Shown here: positions 26,815 to 35,040 of the stretch, one piece after another | Layout: each line of letters starts with the position of its first letter | How positions within the stretch are numbered: position 1 is the first letter of the stretch | NCBI GenBank assembly: GCA_910585965.1 | Contig: CAJUHH010000008.1 | Location: forward strand, 1-64,000 | DNA: 64,000 nucleotides | Direction of reading: 5' to 3' | Source of the DNA: an uncultured Lachnospiraceae bacterium | GTDB lineage: Bacteria; Bacillota; Clostridia; Lachnospirales; Lachnospiraceae | The notes under the pieces: generated by a model | Seen by the model: the letters and a program-made list of their open reading frames with translations, nothing else | Databases searched by the model: none | Told to the model about the DNA's origin: nothing | Translations under genes and position numbers: made by a program

Positions 26815-28314
26815 TCAGGCAGACATATATTTCGGCAATAAAATATAAAAACTGCTGCCCTTTCCTTCCTTACTCTCCACCCTTAAGCTTCCCAAATGCC
26901 CCTTTACAATCGCACGCACATAATACAAGCCCATCCCCCAATTATGGTTCCTGTTTTTGCTCGTATAAAACGGTTCAAATATTTTTTTCATCGTTGCTTT
27001 CGGAATTCCCACCCCGTTATCTTTGATTTCAATCACCGTATACAGCCTCTCGTCATGGCTCAATAAAGAAATCTTCCCTTCTTCCCCCCTCTCTGCCGCC
27101 TCCACCGCATCCTGCGCATTCACCAGCAGATTATAAATCGCCTCGCATAAATGAACCTTATCTGCCAACACCACCGCATCGGATTCCAGCTTCACTTCCA
27201 CAGATACATCGGGGCATTTTTTGTGAAACCGTTCCAACGCGTTTGCGACGATTTCCTCCATCCGGCATACCACCATAAGAATAGAGTTGGATTTTACCGA
27301 ACGATATAGCTCCTCCATGCGCTCTAACAACGATTCATTGATATCTTCCAATACGGATATATATTCCTGCATCTTCTGGATATCATCTTCCCTGCTCATA
27401 TCCATTCCCCCCAGCCGCTTGAAAATAACACGGTTCGCCAGCAGCTGGTTTTTCGTGCTATGAACAAATACCAGCGTTCCAACCCTGGCCGTATTGTATT
27501 TCCGTTCCAGCACTACTTCTTCCATATCGTTCGCATAATTCTCCTGCGTATAACGCATCAGGCTGATAAAACCTAAAATGCCGCAGACGATATTGGCAGC
27601 CATTAGCAAGTAATAAGCCTTGATATCCCATACATGCTGTAAATACCCGATCCCTCTCCGCCATTTATAGGCAACGTTATAAAACCGATATACCTGCCCC
27701 GGATCCTGGCCGCAGTAGAGCAAGTACAAGCCGGAAATCGCAATCATGCAAACTACGATCAGACTGAACTGACGGCGGAAAAAAACCATCGTTATCGAAA
27801 AATATTCATGGATCAATAGAATCAACGCAATTGATATATACACAAGGATCCAAAAATAAGAAAACTCAGACAGCAGATCCTGCAGCTTTGGGTTTTGCAG
27901 AGTAATCGTCTTATAAATTCCCGGATAATAAATAATCAGAGAAGCCATCGGCAGAACCGCCGTAAGTTTTTTTATTAACGGTTCCCGGCGAATTACTGAA
28001 ATCATGGAATACCGCATGGCAATCTGCAAGAGGAAAAAGGGAAACAGATATCTTCCTAAAGCAATCATATAGCCGATCACATTCAACGGAATCACCAGAT
28101 ATTGTATCTTCATCTTTAACTCCATGGAAACATACAGAAATTCCAGCATCTCCTTGGAATAACCGCCTTTCTTTGCCACAAAGATTAAAATACCGCAGAA
28201 CTCCAGCATCAGGCTGATACACATTCCTGAAAGAAAAAAGGACTCCATGCTTCTCTTCCTATATAATACCAAACAAGAAGCAATCAAAAAAGCTCCTAGC
28301 AGTAAAACCAGCAT
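26815..28314 (-). CDS. Multi-TM sensor histidine kinase
   Basis: A 499-residue membrane kinase. The first 270 residues hold about seven TM helices with short loops and no large external domain, so it probably senses a membrane-embedded or small ligand or a protein partner. The DHp-like phospho-acceptor is in FVHSTKNQLL; the ATPase domain has NLLVNAQDAVEAA (N box), KDNGVGIP (G1), FEPFYTSK (F box) and GMGLYYVRAIVKGHLG (G2). Start is the Met at 28314: GGAGG is eight bases upstream, against two for the Met at 28320. It has its own promoter and leads the kinase-regulator-MCP fusion operon. Confidence 0.9.
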   Translation of the reverse strand: MLVLLLGAFLIASCLVLYRKRSMESFFLSGMCISLMLEFCGILIFVAKKGGYSKEMLEFLYVSMELKMKIQYLVIPLNVIGYMIALGRYLFPFFLLQIAMRYSMISVIRREPLIKKLTAVLPMASLIIYYPGIYKTITLQNPKLQDLLSEFSYFWILVYISIALILLIHEYFSITMVFFRRQFSLIVVCMIAISGLYLLYCGQDPGQVYRFYNVAYKWRRGIGYLQHVWDIKAYYLLMAANIVCGILGFISLMRYTQENYANDMEEVVLERKYNTARVGTLVFVHSTKNQLLANRVIFKRLGGMDMSREDDIQKMQEYISVLEDINESLLERMEELYRSVKSNSILMVVCRMEEIVANALERFHKKCPDVSVEVKLESDAVVLADKVHLCEAIYNLLVNAQDAVEAAERGEEGKISLLSHDERLYTVIEIKDNGVGIPKATMKKIFEPFYTSKNRNHNWGMGLYYVRAIVKGHLGSLRVESKEGKGSSFYILLPKYMSA

Positions 28315-28362
28315 TAGCATTCCCTCCTTTCCCTCCCGCCACCGCCATATGCGTTTGAGAGC

Positions 28363-28391
28363 AGTATACCATAAAGGCAGACTACTCTCAA
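28363..28391 (-). promoter_or_regulatory. Sigma-A promoter of the kinase/regulator/MCP-fusion unit
   Basis: On the minus strand TTGAGA, 17 bp, TATACT, about 50 bp before the kinase start; five of six matches in each box. The flanks TTGAGAG and CTCTCAA form an interrupted inverted repeat over the promoter that could be an operator. It makes the signalling genes a transcription unit separate from the transporter. Confidence 0.75.
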
Positions 28392-28441
28392 TCCATGTTA
28401 CACTATTTCATAATAATTTCTATGTTTTTTGCAATTTTTAT

Positions 28442-29551
28442 TTACTGTCCAGCTTCTATCATAACATCCAGCATAACATAATCAGCAACTGCCGGAACCG
28501 GGTCAACTTCTACAGCGCCCGCATCTACGAAACCTTGCTTCTGGATATCATAATATTTTTCTACAGTACCGTCTGCCGCGCCTTCGGAAACTTCCTTGCC
28601 GGTCAGCCAGTCAGCATCGCCTCTCTGTGCATATACGCTGTCATAGTCCTGCGCTACCTGAGCCGCTACATATTCGGATACTTCATCATAATGGTCATCT
28701 GCCGCATAGTCCATCGCTTTGAACAGGCCTTTAGTAAATCTTACAAGGATATCCCTGTTTTCTGCCGCATAAGAAGGCATTACGATCCAGCTTGCAAGGG
28801 ATACTGTCTTGTCGGAGAACGACATATTATCGGTCAGCTTCGTTGCATCGCTCATTTCTTCCAAAATCTTCAGGCTATTCGGAGACCATGTCGCACAAGC
28901 ATCTACGCCGCCGGAAAGCATTGCGGTCACGATTGCGGATGCGTCCATATCCACTGCTTCGATGTCATCCATGGTCATGCCAACGGAATTCAGGGAATTT
29001 ACAAGGATATCCTCGCTGGAGCTTCCCGAAGAATATGCTACTTTCTTGCCTGCCAAGTCTTCTACCTTCGCGATTCCAGGTCCGCCGATCAGCGCATCAC
29101 CGTTGGAAATATGGGAAAGCGCAAAAATAGATGCCTGCCCGTTGATGCAAAGCTTATGCGCGCCCTGCCCGATATATCCGATATCAATGCTTCCGGATTC
29201 CATAGCAGCAATAATGGTCGGCCCGTCTGCAAATTCTACCATTTCAACAGTAATGCCGACTTCTTCAAAAAATCCTTTTTCTTTCGCCGTCAATACTGAC
29301 CAAAGGCTTCCATAGTTAGGCATGTAAGCAATCTTTAAAGTAACAGGGTCATAACTTTCTGCTGCCGCTTCTTCTGCAGGAGCCGCTTCCTCTTCTGCAG
29401 GCGCCGCTTCTTCCGCCGGAGCCGCTTCCTCAGCCGCCGGAGCCGCTTCTTCCGTAGGAGCTGCAGCCGGTGCAGGTTCTTCAGCCTTGCCGCAGCCGGC
29501 AAAGGCTGCCACCATTGCCAGAGTTAACAGCAAACTTAACACTTTTTTCAT
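28442..29551 (-). CDS. ABC importer substrate-binding lipoprotein (NMT1/SsuA/TauA-like)
   Basis: Extracellular binding protein of the importer. The N-terminus is a lipoprotein signal with FAGC lipobox (Cys20), then a 45-residue Ala/Pro/Glu linker (repeats of EEAAPA), then the binding fold with LKIAYMPNYGSLWSV, MESGSIDIGYIGQGAHKL and TWSPNSLKILEE. It is 369 residues. The family binds nitrate, sulfonates, taurine or pyrimidine precursors; which one cannot be told. A strong GGAGG site and a 90-bp gap after the ATPase gene suggest extra expression. The fold is repeated in the cytoplasmic MCP fusion three genes downstream. Confidence 0.92.
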   Translation of the reverse strand: MKKVLSLLLTLAMVAAFAGCGKAEEPAPAAAPTEEAAPAAEEAAPAEEAAPAEEEAAPAEEAAAESYDPVTLKIAYMPNYGSLWSVLTAKEKGFFEEVGITVEMVEFADGPTIIAAMESGSIDIGYIGQGAHKLCINGQASIFALSHISNGDALIGGPGIAKVEDLAGKKVAYSSGSSSEDILVNSLNSVGMTMDDIEAVDMDASAIVTAMLSGGVDACATWSPNSLKILEEMSDATKLTDNMSFSDKTVSLASWIVMPSYAAENRDILVRFTKGLFKAMDYAADDHYDEVSEYVAAQVAQDYDSVYAQRGDADWLTGKEVSEGAADGTVEKYYDIQKQGFVDAGAVEVDPVPAVADYVMLDVMIEAGQ

Positions 29552-29641
29552 TTTTTATCCTCCTTATTGATAAAATGATAAACTGATTTATAGATAAACG
29601 TCCGCGATAAAATAATAGAACGAACGGTTTAACTATCCTTT

Positions 29642-30433
29642 TTATTTCCTTACTTCCAAGTATTCCTGGTATACCTGGCTCCATATATGGTTTTTCAGCT
29701 CCAGGAATTCAGGCGCCATTTTCGTTTCCTGGGTACGGGGATAGGGAATATTGATTTCTACAATCTCTTTGATCCGTCCCGGCCTCGCGCTCATAATAAT
29801 CACCTTCTGCGCCAGGATAATCGCCTCGTCCACGTCATGGGTAATAAAGAAACAGGTCTTCCGCTCTTTTTCCCATGTCTCCAGCAGCTCTGACTGCAGC
29901 TGCGTCCTCGTCTGTGCATCCAGCGCGCCGAAAGGCTCATCCATTAACAGCACCGAAGGGTTTACCGCATATGCCCTCGCAATGGCCACCCTCTGCTTCA
30001 TGCCGCCGGACAGTTCCTTCGGATAATGGTCAAGGAAATCTTCCAGCTGTACCATTTTTATGTATTTCATGGCCTTTGCTTCCGCTTCCGCGCCTTTGAT
30101 GCCCTGGAGGTTCAGCCCGAACATAACATTTTTCTTAACAGTCATCCACGGGAACAGCGCATACTGCTGGAATACAACGCCTCTTTCCGTTCCTGTGCCC
30201 ACTACTTCCTTGCCGTCGCAGTATACCTTGCCGGAAGAAGGTTCCAGCAATCCCGCGATAATATTAAGCAGCGTGGATTTTCCGCAGCCGGAAGGTCCTA
30301 CCACGCAGATGAATTCATTTTCATAAATATCCAGGCTCACGCCGTTTAATGCAATCATTTCCCCGTTGCGGGAATTATATATCTTCTTTACATTATCAAT
30401 TTTTAATTTTATATTTCTCTCTTCTCCTGCCAT
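29642..30433 (-). CDS. ABC importer ATP-binding protein (SsuB/TauB-like)
   Basis: The ATPase of the importer, 263 residues. Walker A is GPSGCGKST, the Q loop FQQYALFPW, the signature LSGGMKQRVAIARA, Walker B VLLMDEPFGALD and the switch His in FITHDVDEA. It overlaps the permease gene by 25 bp, so both are coupled. The closest families are the SsuB/TauB/NrtD importers. It energises uptake of the substrate caught by the lipoprotein at 28.4 kb. Confidence 0.95.
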   Translation of the reverse strand: MAGEERNIKLKIDNVKKIYNSRNGEMIALNGVSLDIYENEFICVVGPSGCGKSTLLNIIAGLLEPSSGKVYCDGKEVVGTGTERGVVFQQYALFPWMTVKKNVMFGLNLQGIKGAEAEAKAMKYIKMVQLEDFLDHYPKELSGGMKQRVAIARAYAVNPSVLLMDEPFGALDAQTRTQLQSELLETWEKERKTCFFITHDVDEAIILAQKVIIMSARPGRIKEIVEINIPYPRTQETKMAPEFLELKNHIWSQVYQEYLEVRK

Positions 30434-31188
30434 CCCGTCAACTTCCTTTCTAATAGTTTAATTACTTTTTCTACCGTAATACCGATGATGCCGATGATAA
30501 TAATATAAAGCAGCATCGGCTCCGACTCAAAACTGTTATTCAGGGAACGGATACGCATCCCCAGTCCCGCAACTGCGCCTGTGGATTCCGCCGCGATCAG
30601 CGTCGTCAGGGCAACGGATGCACCCAGCCTTACCGCCGTCATAATAAATGGAAGGGTCGCGGGGGCAATTACTTTCAGGAAAATATCCTTATCCGTTGCG
30701 CCAAGTACCCTGGCCGCCTTAATCAATGTCTCGTCAATATTAATAACACCCTGATAAATCGTAATCGTCATGATCAGGAAAGTAGCAATCGTAATAACTA
30801 TAATCTGGGGTTTTCTGCCCACGCCTGCAGAAATAACAATCAAAGGAACATATGCCAGCGGGGGGATGTTTCTGACAAACTGAATCCAAGGCTCGATAAT
30901 ATTTCTTACCGGCCGGTACCATGCCATCAATATAGCGGTAGGAAGCGATAACACAAAGCCAAGGACAAAGCCTGCGCTTACAGAAATCAGGCTGCTTTGG
31001 ATATCCTTCCAAAAGACCCCTCTTTCAATCATCGTTTTTACAGACCCAAGTGTCACCACTATATTTGGGAAGCTTCTTGCCGTCTTTGGATTCAATGACA
31101 GCAAATACCATAAAATCATAGCTGTCAGAAAAGAAATGAGCAGCCATACTTTATTCGGGATTTTTCCACCTTTACCTTTTTCTTTCAT
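30409..31188 (-). CDS. ABC importer permease (SsuC/TauC-like)
   Basis: Membrane channel of the importer, 259 residues and about six TM helices. The EAA-type loop that contacts the ATPase is AARVLGATDKDIFLKVIAPAT. It is first in the operon permease-ATPase-binding protein. Its Shine-Dalgarno site and start codon lie inside the right-hand strand of a 16-bp inverted repeat that spans the upstream gap, so translation may be sequestered in read-through transcripts from the aldolase gene. Confidence 0.93.
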   Translation of the reverse strand: MKEKGKGGKIPNKVWLLISFLTAMILWYLLSLNPKTARSFPNIVVTLGSVKTMIERGVFWKDIQSSLISVSAGFVLGFVLSLPTAILMAWYRPVRNIIEPWIQFVRNIPPLAYVPLIVISAGVGRKPQIIVITIATFLIMTITIYQGVINIDETLIKAARVLGATDKDIFLKVIAPATLPFIMTAVRLGASVALTTLIAAESTGAVAGLGMRIRSLNNSFESEPMLLYIIIIGIIGITVEKVIKLLERKLTGWQEKREI

Positions 31189-31313
31189 CGCAGTCTTCCT
31201 TTCTTTTTACATTTTTGTACAGATTTTAGATATATTGTACTACAAAATGTACAGAAATAATAGTATGAAATTTTTTCATACTGATCATATTCCACAAAAA
31301 GGAAGACTGCGAT
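31187..31313 (-). promoter_or_regulatory. Upstream inverted repeat covering the permease ribosome site
   Basis: A perfect 16-bp inverted repeat: 31187-31202 with 31298-31313, 95 bp apart. The minus-strand transcript of the near arm contains AAGGAAG and the first two bases of the permease ATG. If the far arm is transcribed, the two would pair and hide the ribosome-binding site. Inside are a 9-bp palindrome (31262-31282) and two TGTACAG words. Confidence 0.75.
31262..31282. promoter_or_regulatory. Perfect palindrome, candidate operator
   Basis: AGTATGAAA, three T, TTTCATACT: perfect 9-bp arms in the gap upstream of the importer. There is no T-run typical of a terminator. It may be a regulator site, for example for the response regulator at 26.1 kb; that link is a guess. 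Confidence 0.5.
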
Positions 31314-31335
31314 TCTTTAATAGTCCAATATCTTC

Positions 31336-32493
31336 CTAAATATCAGCTTTTTTATACCTCTCAGCCATTTCATCCAAAGTCACGCGTTCCACCAAGGGCG
31401 CTTTCCCTACGGAGCCGAACTGGACGATCAGCGTCCCGACTACTTCTTTTACGCCGGCCTCGATGCAGCCCGTAATGGCCGCCACGTCTTCGTCAGGAAC
31501 CACTCCTTTCATCAGCGTATCCATAATCGGAGTCAGGAACACCCTCGGATCGACCTGTGTCTTATTCTTTTCCAGAAGCTCATAAATCCCCCCGATGGAC
31601 GGGCTGCCCTGCTTTTCCGGATACTTCGCAAAAAATTCCTTCATGTTCCTTGTCACTGCAAGCCGGATGTCCGTATCCACATTGATTTTTCCTATCCCGC
31701 ATGGAATCGCCTGTTTCAATTCCTCCACAGAAATGCCGTATGCGTTCTGCACGTCGCCGCCCAGGGCGTTGATCTCGTCCACAATATACTTGGGAACCGT
31801 AGAGGAACCATGGGATACGAGCACGCCGAAAATATTTTCATGGTTCATGCACTCTTTAATCGCTATCGCGATCTCCTTGCGGAGCTTCACGTTTTTGCCC
31901 TTAGAAGGTCCGTGCATGGTGCCGTAAGAAATGGCCAGACAGTCCACCCCCGTCTTGCGGAAAAATTCCACGGCGTTCAGCGGATTCGTATAGGTAGAAG
32001 ATGCTGCAAACACATGGTCTTCCACGCCCGCCAGCACGCCAAGCTCCCCTTCCACCGTAATGCCTCTTTCATGGGCATATTTTACCACTTCCCTCGTCAG
32101 TTCGATATTTTCCTCAAAAGGAAGGGAAGAACCGTCTATCATGACCGATGTATAGCCGCCGTCGATCGCGGCTTTCACCGAGTCAAAATCCTTGCCATGG
32201 TCTAAATGCAGAACAACCGGGATGGGTGAGTCCGCACCGTATTTTTTTACCGCCGCAGCGATATTCTTTGCCCCGGCTTTCTTATCTTCCAAGGTCGCAT
32301 TCAAAAAGTCCGTCCTGCCCCCCATAAAGCCATTGGCAAGATCCGCTCCCTGCAGGATCGCTGCCGAGCGGAACATCTCATGGACTTCGATCACTGCCTT
32401 AGCCTGTGCCACTGCGTTCACATTAAAAGCGCCCTGTGCAAAATGATATTTATCCGTTGCCTCCAGCAACGGCCTTAAAGGTATTAACGCCAT
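31336..32493 (-). CDS. Class II fructose/tagatose-bisphosphate aldolase
   Basis: Zn-dependent aldolase cleaving a ketose-1,6-bisphosphate into DHAP and glyceraldehyde-3-phosphate. At 385 residues it is longer than the typical 280-310. It has LHLDHGKDFDSVKAAID (zinc His and catalytic Asp), GYTSVMIDGSSLPFEEN, VEGELGVLAGVEDHV, LAISYGTMHGPSKGK and GIGKINVDTDIRLA. AAGGAG seven bases upstream supports the start. It is the last gene of the amino-sugar operon, 11 bp after nagA. Both FBP and tagatose-1,6-bisphosphate are possible substrates. Confidence 0.92.
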   Translation of the reverse strand: MALIPLRPLLEATDKYHFAQGAFNVNAVAQAKAVIEVHEMFRSAAILQGADLANGFMGGRTDFLNATLEDKKAGAKNIAAAVKKYGADSPIPVVLHLDHGKDFDSVKAAIDGGYTSVMIDGSSLPFEENIELTREVVKYAHERGITVEGELGVLAGVEDHVFAASSTYTNPLNAVEFFRKTGVDCLAISYGTMHGPSKGKNVKLRKEIAIAIKECMNHENIFGVLVSHGSSTVPKYIVDEINALGGDVQNAYGISVEELKQAIPCGIGKINVDTDIRLAVTRNMKEFFAKYPEKQGSPSIGGIYELLEKNKTQVDPRVFLTPIMDTLMKGVVPDEDVAAITGCIEAGVKEVVGTLIVQFGSVGKAPLVERVTLDEMAERYKKADI

Positions 32494-32504
32494 ATCCTAT
32501 CTCC

Positions 32505-33659
32505 TTATAATTCCCTGCTTACCTGTTTTCCTCTTACAAAAGTATCCGCTACATTATTTTCTTCATCCAAGATAACGAGATCCGCATCTTTTCCGTCCGC
32601 GATCGAACCCTTTTTGTCGAAAACCCCAATCAGTTTCGCCGGATTCACGGTCAGAAGCTGAAGCACTTCCTCAATAGGCCTTCCCGTAAACTTCATGATA
32701 TTCTTCAACGCCTGTCCCGTCGTCAGCGTGCTTCCCGCCCGCACTCCATTGGAAGCCAGCTTCGCATCGCCGTCCACAACCACTACGTCATTCACGCCCA
32801 GTTTATAATTGCCGTCAGGAAGCCCTGCCGCCATAATGGAATCGGTGATCGCCACCACTCTGTCAAGCCCCTTTGTCTTGATCAGAAGACGGACAACGCC
32901 CGGATGGAGATGACGCCCGTCGCAAATCGCCTCGCAGTAAATGTCGGATTCCATCGCCGCACCCATAATCGCAGGGAAATGCTGGTGCAGCAGCTTCATC
33001 GCATTAAAAATATGGGTACATGACGCCGCTCCGTTCTCGATCGCTTTCATGGAAGTATCGTAATCCGCTCCGGAATGCCCGATCGCCACCACGATTCCCA
33101 GGTCCCTGATTGCGGGAATCGCGTCCACAATCCCTTCGATTTCCGGGGAAACCGTCAAATACCTGATATTTCCTTCCGCCGCTTTCTGATATTCCTTCAA
33201 AAGTTCCACATCCGCATCCCGAAGAAGATGTTCCGGCATCGCCCCTTTGAACTCTTTTGCCAGGAAAGGCCCCTCCAGATGGATGCCGAGCAGATCCGCG
33301 CCGTCGCTTTCCATCTTTTTATGTTTCTTGAACTCGTCAATACACCACAAAGTCTGCTCCTTCGTATCCGTCAATACGGAGCACAACCAAGAAGTGGTTC
33401 CCTGGGTCGCCATAAAATGACCGATCTTGCCCAGTTCTTCCGCCGTCGCCGCATTCACATCCACGCCAACAGCTCCATGGGTATGTATATCGAGGAAACC
33501 CGGGACTACCTTTTTCCCTTCCGCATCATATACCTTCGCCCCATCCTCCAGAGCCGCATCTTTCGGCAGGATATGGATGCATCCCCCTTCCACGCCGATT
33601 GTTTTTTCCTGAAAACTTCCATCTAAAAATACTTTCCCGTTTACAATATATTGTTCCAT
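32505..33659 (-). CDS. nagA: N-acetylglucosamine-6-phosphate deacetylase
   Basis: Removes acetate from GlcNAc-6-phosphate to give glucosamine-6-phosphate. The 384-residue amidohydrolase barrel shows GFLDIHTHGAVGVDV, LGIHLEGPFL (metal Glu), IGHSGADY, THIFNAM, ICDGRHLHP and the catalytic Asp in ITDSIMAAG. It lies 23 bp after nagB and 11 bp before the aldolase, so the three reactions are encoded in order. An AgaA-type role on GalNAc-6-phosphate is an alternative. Confidence 0.94.
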   Translation of the reverse strand: MEQYIVNGKVFLDGSFQEKTIGVEGGCIHILPKDAALEDGAKVYDAEGKKVVPGFLDIHTHGAVGVDVNAATAEELGKIGHFMATQGTTSWLCSVLTDTKEQTLWCIDEFKKHKKMESDGADLLGIHLEGPFLAKEFKGAMPEHLLRDADVELLKEYQKAAEGNIRYLTVSPEIEGIVDAIPAIRDLGIVVAIGHSGADYDTSMKAIENGAASCTHIFNAMKLLHQHFPAIMGAAMESDIYCEAICDGRHLHPGVVRLLIKTKGLDRVVAITDSIMAAGLPDGNYKLGVNDVVVVDGDAKLASNGVRAGSTLTTGQALKNIMKFTGRPIEEVLQLLTVNPAKLIGVFDKKGSIADGKDADLVILDEENNVADTFVRGKQVSREL

Positions 33660-33682
33660 TTTCCCTCATCCTTTCTCCATCT

Positions 33683-34501
33683 TTATTCCGGAAGATTTGC
33701 CACGAATTCCGTAAACTTCAAATTAATATCCGGGTGGCTCTGCAGCAGGCTCACCGGGAAATGAGCCGTCGACTCACCGTATGCCGTACGGCGCACTACG
33801 CTCCTGTGCCAGTCGCGGAAGCAGCCCAGGCGGATCTTCCTGGCATGGGAAATCTCGTTAATTCCGATCGTGATACAATAATGAGGCATATCATCCAGTG
33901 CGCCGTTCAAATCACCGATGGAATTCACCGCCCTTGTTTCCCTGGAAATATCCAATACCCTTGTCTTCAGCGCCAGGAATTCATCCCCCGTCAGCTCGTC
34001 CTGGGGTTCGTTAAACGCCACATGCCCGTTAATGCCGATGCCGCCGAAGCAAATATCCACGCCGCCCAGCTTTTCGATCAATTCAGGAATATAGCTTACA
34101 TTATTCGGATCCGGGAACACCCTCTGGTTTTCCGGCATAACCAGCTCCGGTTTGATCTTTGTATAAACAACCCTGTCCATAAATCCCCGGAAACTTAAAC
34201 TGTGGGACTTGTCGATCCACTGCTTGTCATCCGTCAGATATTCGTCCATATTAATAAACCACACATTTTTCAGATCCAGATTCTTTTCATTCACCATATC
34301 CACAAAATAAGGATACTGCCCCACCGGCCCTACCGGGCAGATAAATACCGTCTTTTCGCCGAGCGCGTTCTTCCTCTCGATCTCTTCCACCATCTCCTCC
34401 GCGATCGATTGGAATACCGCCGCATTATCCTCCATCACGATCAGCGGAATCTTCGGATTACTCAACAGTTCCTCTTTTGTGTAGTAATAATAATCATGCA
34501 T
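33683..34501 (-). CDS. nagB: Glucosamine-6-phosphate deaminase-like protein (NagB family)
   Basis: Converts glucosamine-6-phosphate to fructose-6-phosphate and ammonia. The 272 residues match NagB length. It has MDEYL (base-supplying Asp), FGGIGINGHVAFNEP (catalytic Asp/His/Glu signature) and TRAVNSIGDL. The start is the Met at 34501, with AGGAG about five bases upstream; the open frame to 34630 runs through an unrelated palindrome. It follows a 540-bp repeat-filled gap within the operon and may have a separate transcript end. Confidence 0.88.
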   Translation of the reverse strand: MHDYYYYTKEELLSNPKIPLIVMEDNAAVFQSIAEEMVEEIERKNALGEKTVFICPVGPVGQYPYFVDMVNEKNLDLKNVWFINMDEYLTDDKQWIDKSHSLSFRGFMDRVVYTKIKPELVMPENQRVFPDPNNVSYIPELIEKLGGVDICFGGIGINGHVAFNEPQDELTGDEFLALKTRVLDISRETRAVNSIGDLNGALDDMPHYCITIGINEISHARKIRLGCFRDWHRSVVRRTAYGESTAHFPVSLLQSHPDINLKFTEFVANLPE

Positions 34502-34555
34502 CTCTCCTACCTTCCTTTCTATTTTATTATGTAGTTGCGAAATGTTAAGTTGTGA

Positions 34556-34711
34556 GAATATTCTGATAATATATTTCATGAAAATCCAACTGCGCCAAGC
34601 ATTCCGCCAGGCCCGGAAAAGCGAAAACATTCGGGCAGAGGCCCTCCTGTTTTACGGTCCTGGCTCCATGGCGCAAAAAGGATTTTCATGAAATATATTA
34701 TCAGAATATTC
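34556..34711 (+). repeat. Palindromic element, family F2 copy 1
   Basis: Ends GAATATTCTG and CAGAATATTC pair as part of 32-bp perfect arms (through TGAAAATCC). The core holds TGCGCCA/TGGCGCA, GCCAGG/CCTGGC, AAAACA/TGTTTT and GGGC/GCCC pairs. It lies in the gap between larA and nagB. Copy 2 follows 139 bp later in the opposite orientation. Confidence 0.92.
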
Positions 34712-34739
34712 AGCAAATTTATCGCCCCCGCAACTAATT

Positions 34740-34820
34740 AATATTTCTATGAAATCAACATTTCTATTCAATTAATATTTCTATTAAATTAATATTTCTA
34801 TCCAAGTAATATTTTTATGA
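34740..34820. repeat. 17-bp tandem repeat, five units
   Basis: Units start at 34740, 34757, 34774, 34791 and 34808, with consensus AATATTTCTATTAAATT. AT-rich, lies between the two F2 palindromes. No coding potential. Confidence 0.85.
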
Positions 34821-34849
34821 TGAGGAATTATGGAATCGACAGCCTTGCT

Positions 34850-35004
34850 GGATATTCTGTCCATCTATTCCATGAAAATCCTTTTGCGCCATGGAGCCGG
34901 GACCGTAAAACAGGAGGGCCTCTGCCCGAGTGTTTTCGTTTTTCCGGGCCCGGCGGAATGCTTGGCGCAGTTGGATTTTCAGGGAATAGATGGACAGAAT
35001 ATCC
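34850..35004 (-). repeat. Palindromic element, family F2 copy 2 (inverted)
   Basis: The core is the reverse complement of copy 1 with few changes. The arms, GGATATTCTG to TGAAAATCC-like, are again perfectly complementary (one mismatch), but the 13 bp between the conserved blocks differ from copy 1. The element ends 36 bp before the larA stop codon. Confidence 0.92.
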
Positions 35005-35040
35005 ATACACAGCCTCTCCATTCACAATCCCCCCATCCCC

